23,718 nucleotides of DNA from DATIGJ01 sp035644155 (lineage in GTDB: Bacteria > Patescibacteriota > Microgenomatia > Levybacterales > UBA12049), in assembly GCA_035644155.1 (NCBI GenBank), contig DASQPC010000016.1, positions 1 through 23,718 on the forward strand. The letters run 5' to 3'. Positions 13,728-20,207 of the stretch are shown one piece after another. The translations under genes and the position numbers were made by a program. The notes beneath the pieces were generated by a model. The model had not been told where the DNA came from. It saw only the letters and a list, made by a program, of their open reading frames with translations, and ran no database searches. The first letter of the stretch is position 1; the number at the start of each line of letters is the position of its first letter.

Positions 13728-15683
13728 ATGAATATAAAAATCCTTGATTCCTGGTTGCGTGAATATCTCAAAACTGATGCAACGCCAAAACAAATTGCAG
13801 AGAAACTTTCTCTGACAAGTGTTTCTGTCGAGCGAATTGAAAAGTATAAAAACGATTTTCTCTACGATATTGAAGTGACAACCAATAGACCTGATCTTAT
13901 GTCACTCACTGGTCTTGCTAGAGAAACAGCAGCTATTCTTTCTGAAAATAATATGCAAGCTCGTTTTGTCGCTCCAAAAATCGTACACCCAAAACAGATA
14001 AAAGTTATAGAAACAATCACCATAAAAAATAATGAAAAACTTGTAAATCGCATCTGTGCAGTTGTCATGGAAGTGACTGCAAACCAATCTTCAAAAATTA
14101 TCAAAGAGAGATTAGAATCAACAGATATTAGAAGTCTGAGTAATCTGATTGATGTTACTAATTATGTGATGCGGGTTATTGGACATCCAACTCACGTCTT
14201 TGATTATGATAGACTTGCAACCAAAACTCTTACTATCCGCGAATCAAAACCTGGAGAAGAAATTATAACGCTTGATAAAAAAATATATAAACTCCCCGGT
14301 GGAGATATTGTTGCAACCAATGATAAAGGAGAGGTAGTAGATCTTCTTGGTATCATGGGGCTTGAGAAGAGCGTTGTCACAAATCAAACAAAAAGGATTT
14401 TATTTTTTATCGATAATAATGAGGCAGGGCATATCCGCAAAACATCAATGTCGACAGGTATTCGTTCTGAAGCAACAGTCATCAATGAAAAGGCAATTGA
14501 TCCAGAATTAGCAATGGATGCATTATTGTATGGTATTCAGTTGTTTGAAAAAATTGCTGATGGCAAAGTTGTTTCAGACATTATTGATATCTATCCAAAC
14601 AAACAAAAAATCCCAACAATTATTGTTACGGAAACAAAAATTAATAATCTTATTGGTGTTGTTATTCCTCTTAAAAAAGCTGCGGACATGCTTTTTCAAC
14701 TTGGTTTTGAAGTCAAAATAGAAAATAGCAATCTTATAGCCCGACCGCCATCTTTCCGGACAAAAGATATCCAAATGCCTGAAGATATTATCGAAGAGAT
14801 TGCGCGAATTTATGGTTATCATAATATTCCAAACAGTCTTCCACCGCTCAATACTGCTGCGATTATCAACGATGACACCAATCCTTTTTCTTGGGAAGAT
14901 ATGGCGAAAGATACACTTAAATATTGGGGATTTACTGAAGTCTATACCTATCCCATGGTTTCAGAAACGCTTTTTGAAGGACCACTTGAAGATGCAGTTA
15001 CTATCCAAAATCCCTTATCAGAAGATATGGTCTACATGAGACGAACATTGGTGCCAAGTCTTTTACAAGTTGTTTCCAAAAATAAAAATCATCCTGAAAT
15101 AAAAATTTTTGAAATTGCTAACGTCTACCACAAAAGACAAAATAATTTACCAAACGAGCTTTTGAGATTTGCAGGAGTGATAAAAAAATCTGCAATTTCT
15201 TTTTATGAGGTAAAAGGCCTTATCGAGCAACTGCTCATTGAACTTGGGATCAAAAATCTTGTCTTTAAGCCACTTGAAAAGGGAGGAGACGGAGCAACGG
15301 TCTTTTTTGATAAGGAAAAACTTGGAGATATAGAAATACTTGATAGTGAAACAATCGACTTTGAATTAGATTTCCAACTCTTACTCAAACATGCGACTCG
15401 AAAGAAAGCATATCAACCGCTCAGTAAATATCCAAGTGTTATTGAGGATCTAGCAATTGTTGCACCAGCAACTATTTTAACAGGGGACTTGATTGAACTG
15501 ATTCAAAAACAAAGTACTCTTATTAAAAAAGTTTCTCTTTTGGATAAATATGAAGAAACAAGAACATTCCACATCATCTATCAGAGCTATCAAAAGAATC
15601 TAACCAGCGACGACGTGGTTCCTGTCAGGATGAAAATCCTTAACTCCCTCAAAGAAAAATATAATGCAAGGTTGAAGGAATGA
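13728..15683 (+). CDS. pheT: Phenylalanyl-tRNA synthetase beta subunit, short form without the N-terminal tRNA-binding domain
   Basis: The partner of PheS; it carries the editing site and contributes to tRNA binding. It has 651 residues, against about 800 in most bacteria. The B1 domain (SWLREYLKTDATPKQIAEKL) runs directly into YDIEVTTNRPDLMSLTGLARE without the EMAP/OB-fold tRNA-binding insertion. B3/B4 (SLSNLIDVTNYVM, STGIRSEATV), the B5 DNA-binding-like fold, the catalytic-like core (EDIIEEIARIYGYHNIPN, YTYPMVSE) and a C-terminal ferredoxin-like anticodon-binding domain (YQPLSKYPSVIEDLAI) are all present. Short PheT of this kind is known from reduced genomes. It ends the pheST operon; only a weak GATT/AATC hairpin with a T run (to 15705) follows. 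Confidence 0.96.
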   Translation: MNIKILDSWLREYLKTDATPKQIAEKLSLTSVSVERIEKYKNDFLYDIEVTTNRPDLMSLTGLARETAAILSENNMQARFVAPKIVHPKQIKVIETITIKNNEKLVNRICAVVMEVTANQSSKIIKERLESTDIRSLSNLIDVTNYVMRVIGHPTHVFDYDRLATKTLTIRESKPGEEIITLDKKIYKLPGGDIVATNDKGEVVDLLGIMGLEKSVVTNQTKRILFFIDNNEAGHIRKTSMSTGIRSEATVINEKAIDPELAMDALLYGIQLFEKIADGKVVSDIIDIYPNKQKIPTIIVTETKINNLIGVVIPLKKAADMLFQLGFEVKIENSNLIARPPSFRTKDIQMPEDIIEEIARIYGYHNIPNSLPPLNTAAIINDDTNPFSWEDMAKDTLKYWGFTEVYTYPMVSETLFEGPLEDAVTIQNPLSEDMVYMRRTLVPSLLQVVSKNKNHPEIKIFEIANVYHKRQNNLPNELLRFAGVIKKSAISFYEVKGLIEQLLIELGIKNLVFKPLEKGGDGATVFFDKEKLGDIEILDSETIDFELDFQLLLKHATRKKAYQPLSKYPSVIEDLAIVAPATILTGDLIELIQKQSTLIKKVSLLDKYEETRTFHIIYQSYQKNLTSDDVVPVRMKILNSLKEKYNARLKE

Positions 15684-15688
15684 ACTGA

Positions 15689-15862
15689 TTATAGAATCTT
15701 TTTTGTTTGTTCCCAAACGATTTGTTCTCCAGATTCTCGAAAAGCTTTTTGTGTACGATTTGATTGATCAGGAGCAAGTATCCGTACTGCTTGAGGAAGC
15801 AAATCGAATATAACGTGCTTGTGTGCTATTCCCAATCCATCACCATCAGCTTGCACACAAGA
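15689..15862 (-). pseudogene. C-terminal remnant of a YegS/DagK-type lipid kinase gene
   Basis: On the minus strand, a frame ending in TAA (15691-15689) encodes VQADGDGLGIAH, then HVIFDLLPQAVRILAP, about 57 residues in all. The motif Q-DGD-LG followed by a beta strand and LP-A-R-L is the C-terminal end of diacylglycerol/sphingosine-type kinases. The ATP-binding N-terminal domain, about 240 residues, is missing. Upstream of 15862 the frame has no related sequence and hits a stop near 15917. No start codon or promoter suits it. I read it as debris of a deleted gene; the match is from memory of the family. Confidence 0.55.
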
Positions 15863-15965
15863 CCCCGTTGAAATTATCGATGCTGCTAAACGCCTTGTAG
15901 AAGTTGGTGAAGTGTTTCAAAGAGTATTGAGAGACCAACAAAACCCACAGGATAGAGAAAAATAA
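15861..15965 (+). pseudogene. C-terminal remnant of an unidentified plus-strand gene
   Basis: A plus-strand frame reads DPVEIIDAAKRLVEVGEVF, then QRVLRDQQNPQDREK, ending in TAA at 15963. It looks like the amphipathic C-terminal helix of a normal protein, but it has no start: upstream the same frame runs into the lipid-kinase remnant on the other strand. The two remnants abut at about 15860, which may be a deletion or rearrangement junction. I do not recognise the family. The rest of the 320-base gap between pheT and 16004 shows nothing else I can support. Confidence 0.3.
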
Positions 15966-16003
15966 AGAGAAGCAGAGTTATGCTTATCTGTAGAAGAAAT
16001 GAA

Positions 16004-16405
16004 TTACTGAGGAACTCCAACATGATCTTCTAACCTTTTTATTCTTTTGTCTCGTCCTGTATTAAGTTCATCTATAGTATTAATAACAAGTTGAAACCCA
16101 TCTGCCATATCATGAGATAATCCTGCAATTTTTTCATCAAACTTCACATTAAATGTCTCTACCTTCATATCAACAGTTTCTATTTTTTTATTTAGAACCT
16201 TTATATCTTCATGTGCTTGCTTTAATTCATTTTCAATCTTTGTTGTAGTGATTTCAACATCTTTTAATTGATTTTCCAGTCTAAACATTCTGCTTTCCAG
16301 ATGTACGCCAACAGTAGTAATATCGTGTCTTGTCCTTTTTGCTTCTACTCCAATTTCTTCCCGCATCATATTTCTTATTAGCTGTAAATCATCTTGCGTT
16401 AACAT
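16004..16405 (-). CDS. Small coiled-coil protein of unknown function
   Basis: A 133-residue protein starting MLTQDDLQLIRNMMREEIGV. From about residue 30 to 110 it is almost entirely heptad-like (RMFRLENQLKDVEITTTKIE, IKVLNKKIETVDMKVETFNV), and it ends RIKRLEDHVGVPQ. No signal peptide or membrane segment is seen, so it is probably cytoplasmic and oligomeric. Small proteins opening with LTxDDL-x-x-I and ending in RLEDHLG-like motifs are, from memory, frequent in CPR genomes, often in several copies; their role is not known to me. On the minus strand a TTGACA lies upstream (16442-16447 in plus coordinates), but a matching -10 is not convincing. Confidence 0.75.
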   Translation of the reverse strand: MLTQDDLQLIRNMMREEIGVEAKRTRHDITTVGVHLESRMFRLENQLKDVEITTTKIENELKQAHEDIKVLNKKIETVDMKVETFNVKFDEKIAGLSHDMADGFQLVINTIDELNTGRDKRIKRLEDHVGVPQ

Positions 16406-16472
16406 ACAGTTAAAATAAACTTTTTCATAATTCTGTACAAGATGTCAAACTCTATCAATTAGAGATTTTTGT

Positions 16473-18770
16473 CTAAGGGGTGGGCGTTGGTGTATCCGTC
16501 GGAGTTACCTCTGCTCCTTGCACTTGAGGAGTAGGCGTGGGCGTATCGCTGTTTTTCTTCAAAAGATCATCTGGGGGATGATACAGCTTGTCATCCTTAT
16601 GATCGATATTTAACCAATCATCAATCCCTTTTTGCCAACGATTTTGTCCATCTGTTGAGACAGGATCGTTTTCCTGAAACACTAAATAATTTTGACCGTC
16701 TTTACTTTTATAGATAGGCGATTCACTCGTTGGCTCTGTACCTTTGATAAAATATTCTGAACGTGTTGGTTGTCCGCCATGAGGAAGTCCTCCCGCAAAA
16801 GCATCAATTTGGAGTGCCACAACATTATCTGGCTTTTGTGGCGGCTCATCTGGCTTGCCTTTCAAAACAAAAGTCATGATTTTATTCCAAATTGGTGAAG
16901 CACCAGTAATACCTGAGGCAATTGCTTGATTCATTGGGGTATTATCGTTGTTACCAACCCATACACCGACAACATATGAAGAAGTATACCCAAATGTCCA
17001 GTTATCGCGTTTTTCATCAGTTGTTCCTGTTTTTACGGAAACAGTTTTGCCCGGAATAACAAGATAAGAATTTGGACCAAACTCCATCGTGCGGGCATTA
17101 TTATCAAGAAGAATATGGGAGATCAAAAATGAAACTTCTGGAGAAAGGACTTGTTTGCCTTCTATTTTTTTGTGTTCATACAAAACATGTCCATCCTTGT
17201 CAGTGACTTTCAAAATAGTCACGGGGTCTTGCCTGACACCTTTATCTGCAAAAACGCTGTATGCAGTGATCTCATTTAAAAGTGACGTTGCACGTCCTCC
17301 AAGAACGAGAGATAATCCAACACTTGAAAGATTTTCTTTGGTCGGCTGCCAATTCTCAATACCCATATCATAGGCTTTTTGCATGACAGGTTTAATACCA
17401 ACTATCGCAAGCATCTTTACAGCCGGAATATTAAGAGAATTGCCAAGAGCAAATCGTACTTGGACTGGACCATGAAACCTTCCATCATAATTAACCGGCG
17501 TGTAGACTTTTGCATCAGTTGAATCAGGGGTTGGAAAATCTGTTTTAGTATCCATGATAAGCGTTGCCGGTGTGTAGCCTTTTTCAAAAGCAGTCGCATA
17601 CATCACAGGCTTAAGCGAAGATCCTGGTTGACGATTATTTGAAACAGCCACATTAAAATTTCCATCATTCTCACGATCAAAATAATCTTTACTCCCAACC
17701 ATTGCCAAGATTTCCCCAGTCTTTGGATCAGCAACAATAGCCGCGCCATTGCTCACTTTATATACTTTCAGCTTATCGACTTCATCTTTGACAACTTCCT
17801 CTGCTTTTTGTTGGATATCATAATCAAGAGAGGTAGTAACTTGCAGACCCCCTGTTGTCACCGTTTGCTCACCAAATTGCTTAGCAAGCAGTTCTTTAAC
17901 ATACATCACAAAATGAGGCGCTTTAATACCGCTTGTATTCTCTCGCTTGAAAGAAACATTCGTAATCTCAGTTAATGCTTTTGCTTGCTGATCTTTAGTA
18001 ATCTTTCCATCTTCATTCATACGCTTAAGGACAGCTTGCGTACGATCTATATAATATTTATTCCCACTAAATGGTGAATAAACGCTTGGACTCTGCGGTA
18101 ACCCAGCAAGGAAAGCAGACTCAGCAAGATCAAGATCTTTTACTTTCTTGCCAAAGTAAGTCTCAGATGCTGCTTCAACACCAATTGCTGAACCTCCATA
18201 AGGAATGTTGTTCAGATACATTTCCAAAATCTGATCTTTGGTATATGTTTGATTTACTTGGATTGAGAGAATCAGTTCTTTAATTTTACGAGGAAGACTT
18301 CGTTCATTGCTAAGCAGAACATTTTTAACAAGCTGTTGACTAATCGTTGATGCGCCGGCTAGCCCATGTCCCATAAGCGCATTTTTGGCAACACGGACAT
18401 AACCAACCGGAGAAAATCCTTTATTCTGATAAAAATCTTTGTCCTCAATTGAAATCGTTCCTTCTTGCAAATATTTTGGAATCTGATCAAGCTTGACATA
18501 CGTTCTATTTTCATCTTGATAGACAGAATAGAGGAGCGTACCTTTTCTATCATAAATTCTTGTAGCGTCTTTATACTTTGAAACAACAAGCTTTCCAGGC
18601 GTTGGAAGATCACGGCTATACCACAAAAAAAGAAACGGTGTTGCAATAACAAGAGCAACCAAACAAAAAAATGCATATTTTAAAAGCTTGCTTATTACAA
18701 ATATTTTTGAAACATCCCCGCGCAAGCCCTGCGTCATCCTTCGTCGTCGTCGTAGAGATTTATAATCCAT
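16473..18770 (-). CDS. Class A penicillin-binding protein (transglycosylase/transpeptidase, PBP1A type)
   Basis: Polymerises and cross-links peptidoglycan outside the membrane. The 765-residue protein has a basic cytoplasmic tail (LRRRRRMTQG), one membrane helix at about 29-51, and a GT51 glycosyltransferase domain with Glu109 in SIEDKDFYQNKG and GASTISQQLVKN (139-150). The transpeptidase domain has Ser384-SLK (SxxK), Ser445-LN (SxN) and Lys580-TG (KTG). The C-terminal about 130 residues are polar and low-complexity, ending in Thr-Pro repeats (TPTPTPQVQG, TPTDTPTPTP). All catalytic residues of both activities are present. The start at 18770 lies 11 bases downstream of an extended -10 on the minus strand and is divergent from tyrS. 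A CGT repeat at the start encodes the arginine run. Confidence 0.95.
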   Translation of the reverse strand: MDYKSLRRRRRMTQGLRGDVSKIFVISKLLKYAFFCLVALVIATPFLFLWYSRDLPTPGKLVVSKYKDATRIYDRKGTLLYSVYQDENRTYVKLDQIPKYLQEGTISIEDKDFYQNKGFSPVGYVRVAKNALMGHGLAGASTISQQLVKNVLLSNERSLPRKIKELILSIQVNQTYTKDQILEMYLNNIPYGGSAIGVEAASETYFGKKVKDLDLAESAFLAGLPQSPSVYSPFSGNKYYIDRTQAVLKRMNEDGKITKDQQAKALTEITNVSFKRENTSGIKAPHFVMYVKELLAKQFGEQTVTTGGLQVTTSLDYDIQQKAEEVVKDEVDKLKVYKVSNGAAIVADPKTGEILAMVGSKDYFDRENDGNFNVAVSNNRQPGSSLKPVMYATAFEKGYTPATLIMDTKTDFPTPDSTDAKVYTPVNYDGRFHGPVQVRFALGNSLNIPAVKMLAIVGIKPVMQKAYDMGIENWQPTKENLSSVGLSLVLGGRATSLLNEITAYSVFADKGVRQDPVTILKVTDKDGHVLYEHKKIEGKQVLSPEVSFLISHILLDNNARTMEFGPNSYLVIPGKTVSVKTGTTDEKRDNWTFGYTSSYVVGVWVGNNDNTPMNQAIASGITGASPIWNKIMTFVLKGKPDEPPQKPDNVVALQIDAFAGGLPHGGQPTRSEYFIKGTEPTSESPIYKSKDGQNYLVFQENDPVSTDGQNRWQKGIDDWLNIDHKDDKLYHPPDDLLKKNSDTPTPTPQVQGAEVTPTDTPTPTP

Positions 18771-18781
18771 AGGAGTACCTT

Positions 18782-18790
18782 ATTATAGCA
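18782..18790 (-). promoter_or_regulatory. Extended -10 promoter of the penicillin-binding protein gene
   Basis: On the minus strand this reads TGCTATAAT, an extended -10 with a perfect hexamer, 11 bases before the ATG at 18770. It is back-to-back with the tyrS promoter within a 51-base intergenic region. Confidence 0.6.
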
Positions 18791-18806
18791 AATTTAAAAA
18801 AAATTA

Positions 18807-18815
18807 TGCTATACT
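18807..18815 (+). promoter_or_regulatory. Extended -10 promoter of tyrS
   Basis: TGCTATACT has the TGN extension and a 5/6 match to TATAAT. It ends only 6 bases before the tyrS ATG at 18822, so the first transcribed base should be at or next to the start codon (leaderless mRNA). There is no room for a Shine-Dalgarno site. Confidence 0.6.
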
Positions 18816-18821
18816 CACCCT

Positions 18822-20027
18822 ATGGATAAAATCGAAAAATTATTAACTCGAGGAGTTGATACAATATATCCCTCCAAAGGAGATTTAGAAAAGCTGCTTC
18901 TTGCGGGAAAAAAACTAAAACTTTATCAGGGTTTTGATCCTACTGGCGCACAACTTCATATTGGTCATATGGTAGGATTCAGGAAACTTCGCCAATGGCA
19001 AGATCTTGGTCATGAAGTTATTTTTCTTATTGGTGACGGAACAGGTCAAGCTGGAGATCCATCAGGAAAGTTAAAAGCGAGAGAAAAATTCTTCACAAGA
19101 GAAGAATTACGGGAAAATGCTAAAAATTACGTCATGCAAGCAAATAAAATAGTCCGATTTGAAGGAAAAAATGCTGTAAAAATTCTCTATAACGGTGAGT
19201 GGCTCAATAAACTTGGGCTTAAAGATATTCTTGAAATTCTTGGTCACTTATCATTGCAACAATTGATTGAACGAGATCTTTTTCAAGAACGCTTAAAACA
19301 AAACCAATCGATTAACATGAGAGAATTTATTTATCCAGTACTACAAGGATATGATTCAGTTGCAATGGAAGTTGATTTAGAACTCGGCGGAAGCGATCAG
19401 CTATTTAATATGCTTGTCGGAAGACAATTAGTAAAAGATTACCTCAATAAAGAAAAATTTGTTATGACTACGCCACTATTAGCTGATTCCCAAGGACGAA
19501 AAATTGGAAAGACTGAAGGTAATGTAATTGGATTAACCGATAAACCAGAAAAATTGTTTGGAGCAATCATGGCACTTGGCGATGATATTATTATCAAAGG
19601 TCTTGAATACTTAACAGACATATCAACAGAAGAAATAAAAAATATTGCAAACAAACTTAAAACAGGAGAAAACCCAATGCCATATAAAAAAAGGTTAGCG
19701 TTTGAAATCGTACAACAACTTAATAATAAAGAGGAAGCAGAGAAAGCCGCGGAAAATTTTGAAAAAAGCGTACAAAAGAAAGAACTTCCTCAGGATGTAC
19801 CAATAATATATATTAAAACAGCAGACGCAACTCTTGTTGACGCTTTACTTGAAACGCATTTAGCAGAAAGTAAATCTGATGCTAAAAGGCTAATTACTCA
19901 AGGCGGTGTAAGTGTAAACGATAAACAAATTACAGATCCAAATAGCTTGATCTCATCATTAATGGAGAATAAAGAAGCTTTAGTAAGAATCGGTAAAAGA
20001 AGATTTGTTAAAGTAGTACATTCTTGA
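18822..20027 (+). CDS. tyrS: Tyrosyl-tRNA synthetase
   Basis: Class I synthetase that charges tRNA-Tyr. It has 401 residues, a normal length. The Rossmann core starts with LYQGFDPTGAQLHIGHMVGF, with HIGH at 46-49, followed by GDGTGQAGDPSGK and the Tyr-recognition region YPVLQGYDSVAMEVDLELGG. The KMSKS loop appears as KIGKT (227-231). A C-terminal S4 RNA-binding domain (TLVDALLETHLAESKSDAKR, GGVSVND) is present. The ATG at 18822 is set by homology and by the promoter 6 bases upstream. With pheST about 3 kb away, two of the three aromatic synthetases lie in this window, but no attenuator precedes it. Confidence 0.96.
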   Translation: MDKIEKLLTRGVDTIYPSKGDLEKLLLAGKKLKLYQGFDPTGAQLHIGHMVGFRKLRQWQDLGHEVIFLIGDGTGQAGDPSGKLKAREKFFTREELRENAKNYVMQANKIVRFEGKNAVKILYNGEWLNKLGLKDILEILGHLSLQQLIERDLFQERLKQNQSINMREFIYPVLQGYDSVAMEVDLELGGSDQLFNMLVGRQLVKDYLNKEKFVMTTPLLADSQGRKIGKTEGNVIGLTDKPEKLFGAIMALGDDIIIKGLEYLTDISTEEIKNIANKLKTGENPMPYKKRLAFEIVQQLNNKEEAEKAAENFEKSVQKKELPQDVPIIYIKTADATLVDALLETHLAESKSDAKRLITQGGVSVNDKQITDPNSLISSLMENKEALVRIGKRRFVKVVHS

Positions 20028-20043
20028 TACTAAATATACATTT

Positions 20044-20151
20044 ATGGACGCTATTCGAAAAAGAAGTTGGATTTGGAAAGTTATCGTTATCATCGCATCC
20101 CTTGCGCTCATCATCGCATCATTTTTGCCATACCTTGCGCTTCTTCAATAA
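20044..20151 (+). CDS. 35-residue single-membrane-segment protein
   Basis: An ORF below the usual length cut-off starts at ATG 20044, 16 bases after tyrS. The peptide begins MDAIRKRSWIWKVIVIIASL and continues ALIIASFLPYLALLQ. Residues 1-12 are basic and 13-34 form one hydrophobic segment, so an inner-membrane helix with the N-terminus in the cytoplasm is expected (positive-inside rule). Codon choice is protein-like, and the gene fits neatly between tyrS and recG with no overlap. No ribosome binding site is clear. The function is unknown. It could also be noise in an intergenic region, but the charge-hydrophobic pattern speaks for a real small protein. Confidence 0.6.
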   Translation: MDAIRKRSWIWKVIVIIASLALIIASFLPYLALLQ

Positions 20152-20161
20152 AATTGAATCT

Positions 20162-20167
20162 TATAAT
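20162..20167 (+). promoter_or_regulatory. Possible -10 element upstream of recG
   Basis: A perfect TATAAT lies 40 bases before the recG ATG and its last T is the first base of the 12-bp inverted repeat. No -35 with proper spacing is visible, so this is a weak call. Confidence 0.35.
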
Positions 20168-20195
20168 GTCATTCCGAAATAAATTCGGAATGACA
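20167..20195 (+). repeat. Perfect 12-bp inverted repeat (TGTCATTCCGAA type)
   Basis: TGTCATTCCGAA, loop ATAAA, TTCGGAATGACA: a perfect 12-bp stem between the small membrane gene and recG. There is no T run, so it is not a standard terminator. Palindromes starting TGTCATTCCGA are, from memory, a widespread type of dispersed intergenic repeat in bacteria. A related TGTCATTTCGA sequence occurs inside recG at 21272. Confidence 0.75.
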
Positions 20196-20207
20196 CAATA
20201 AATAACT

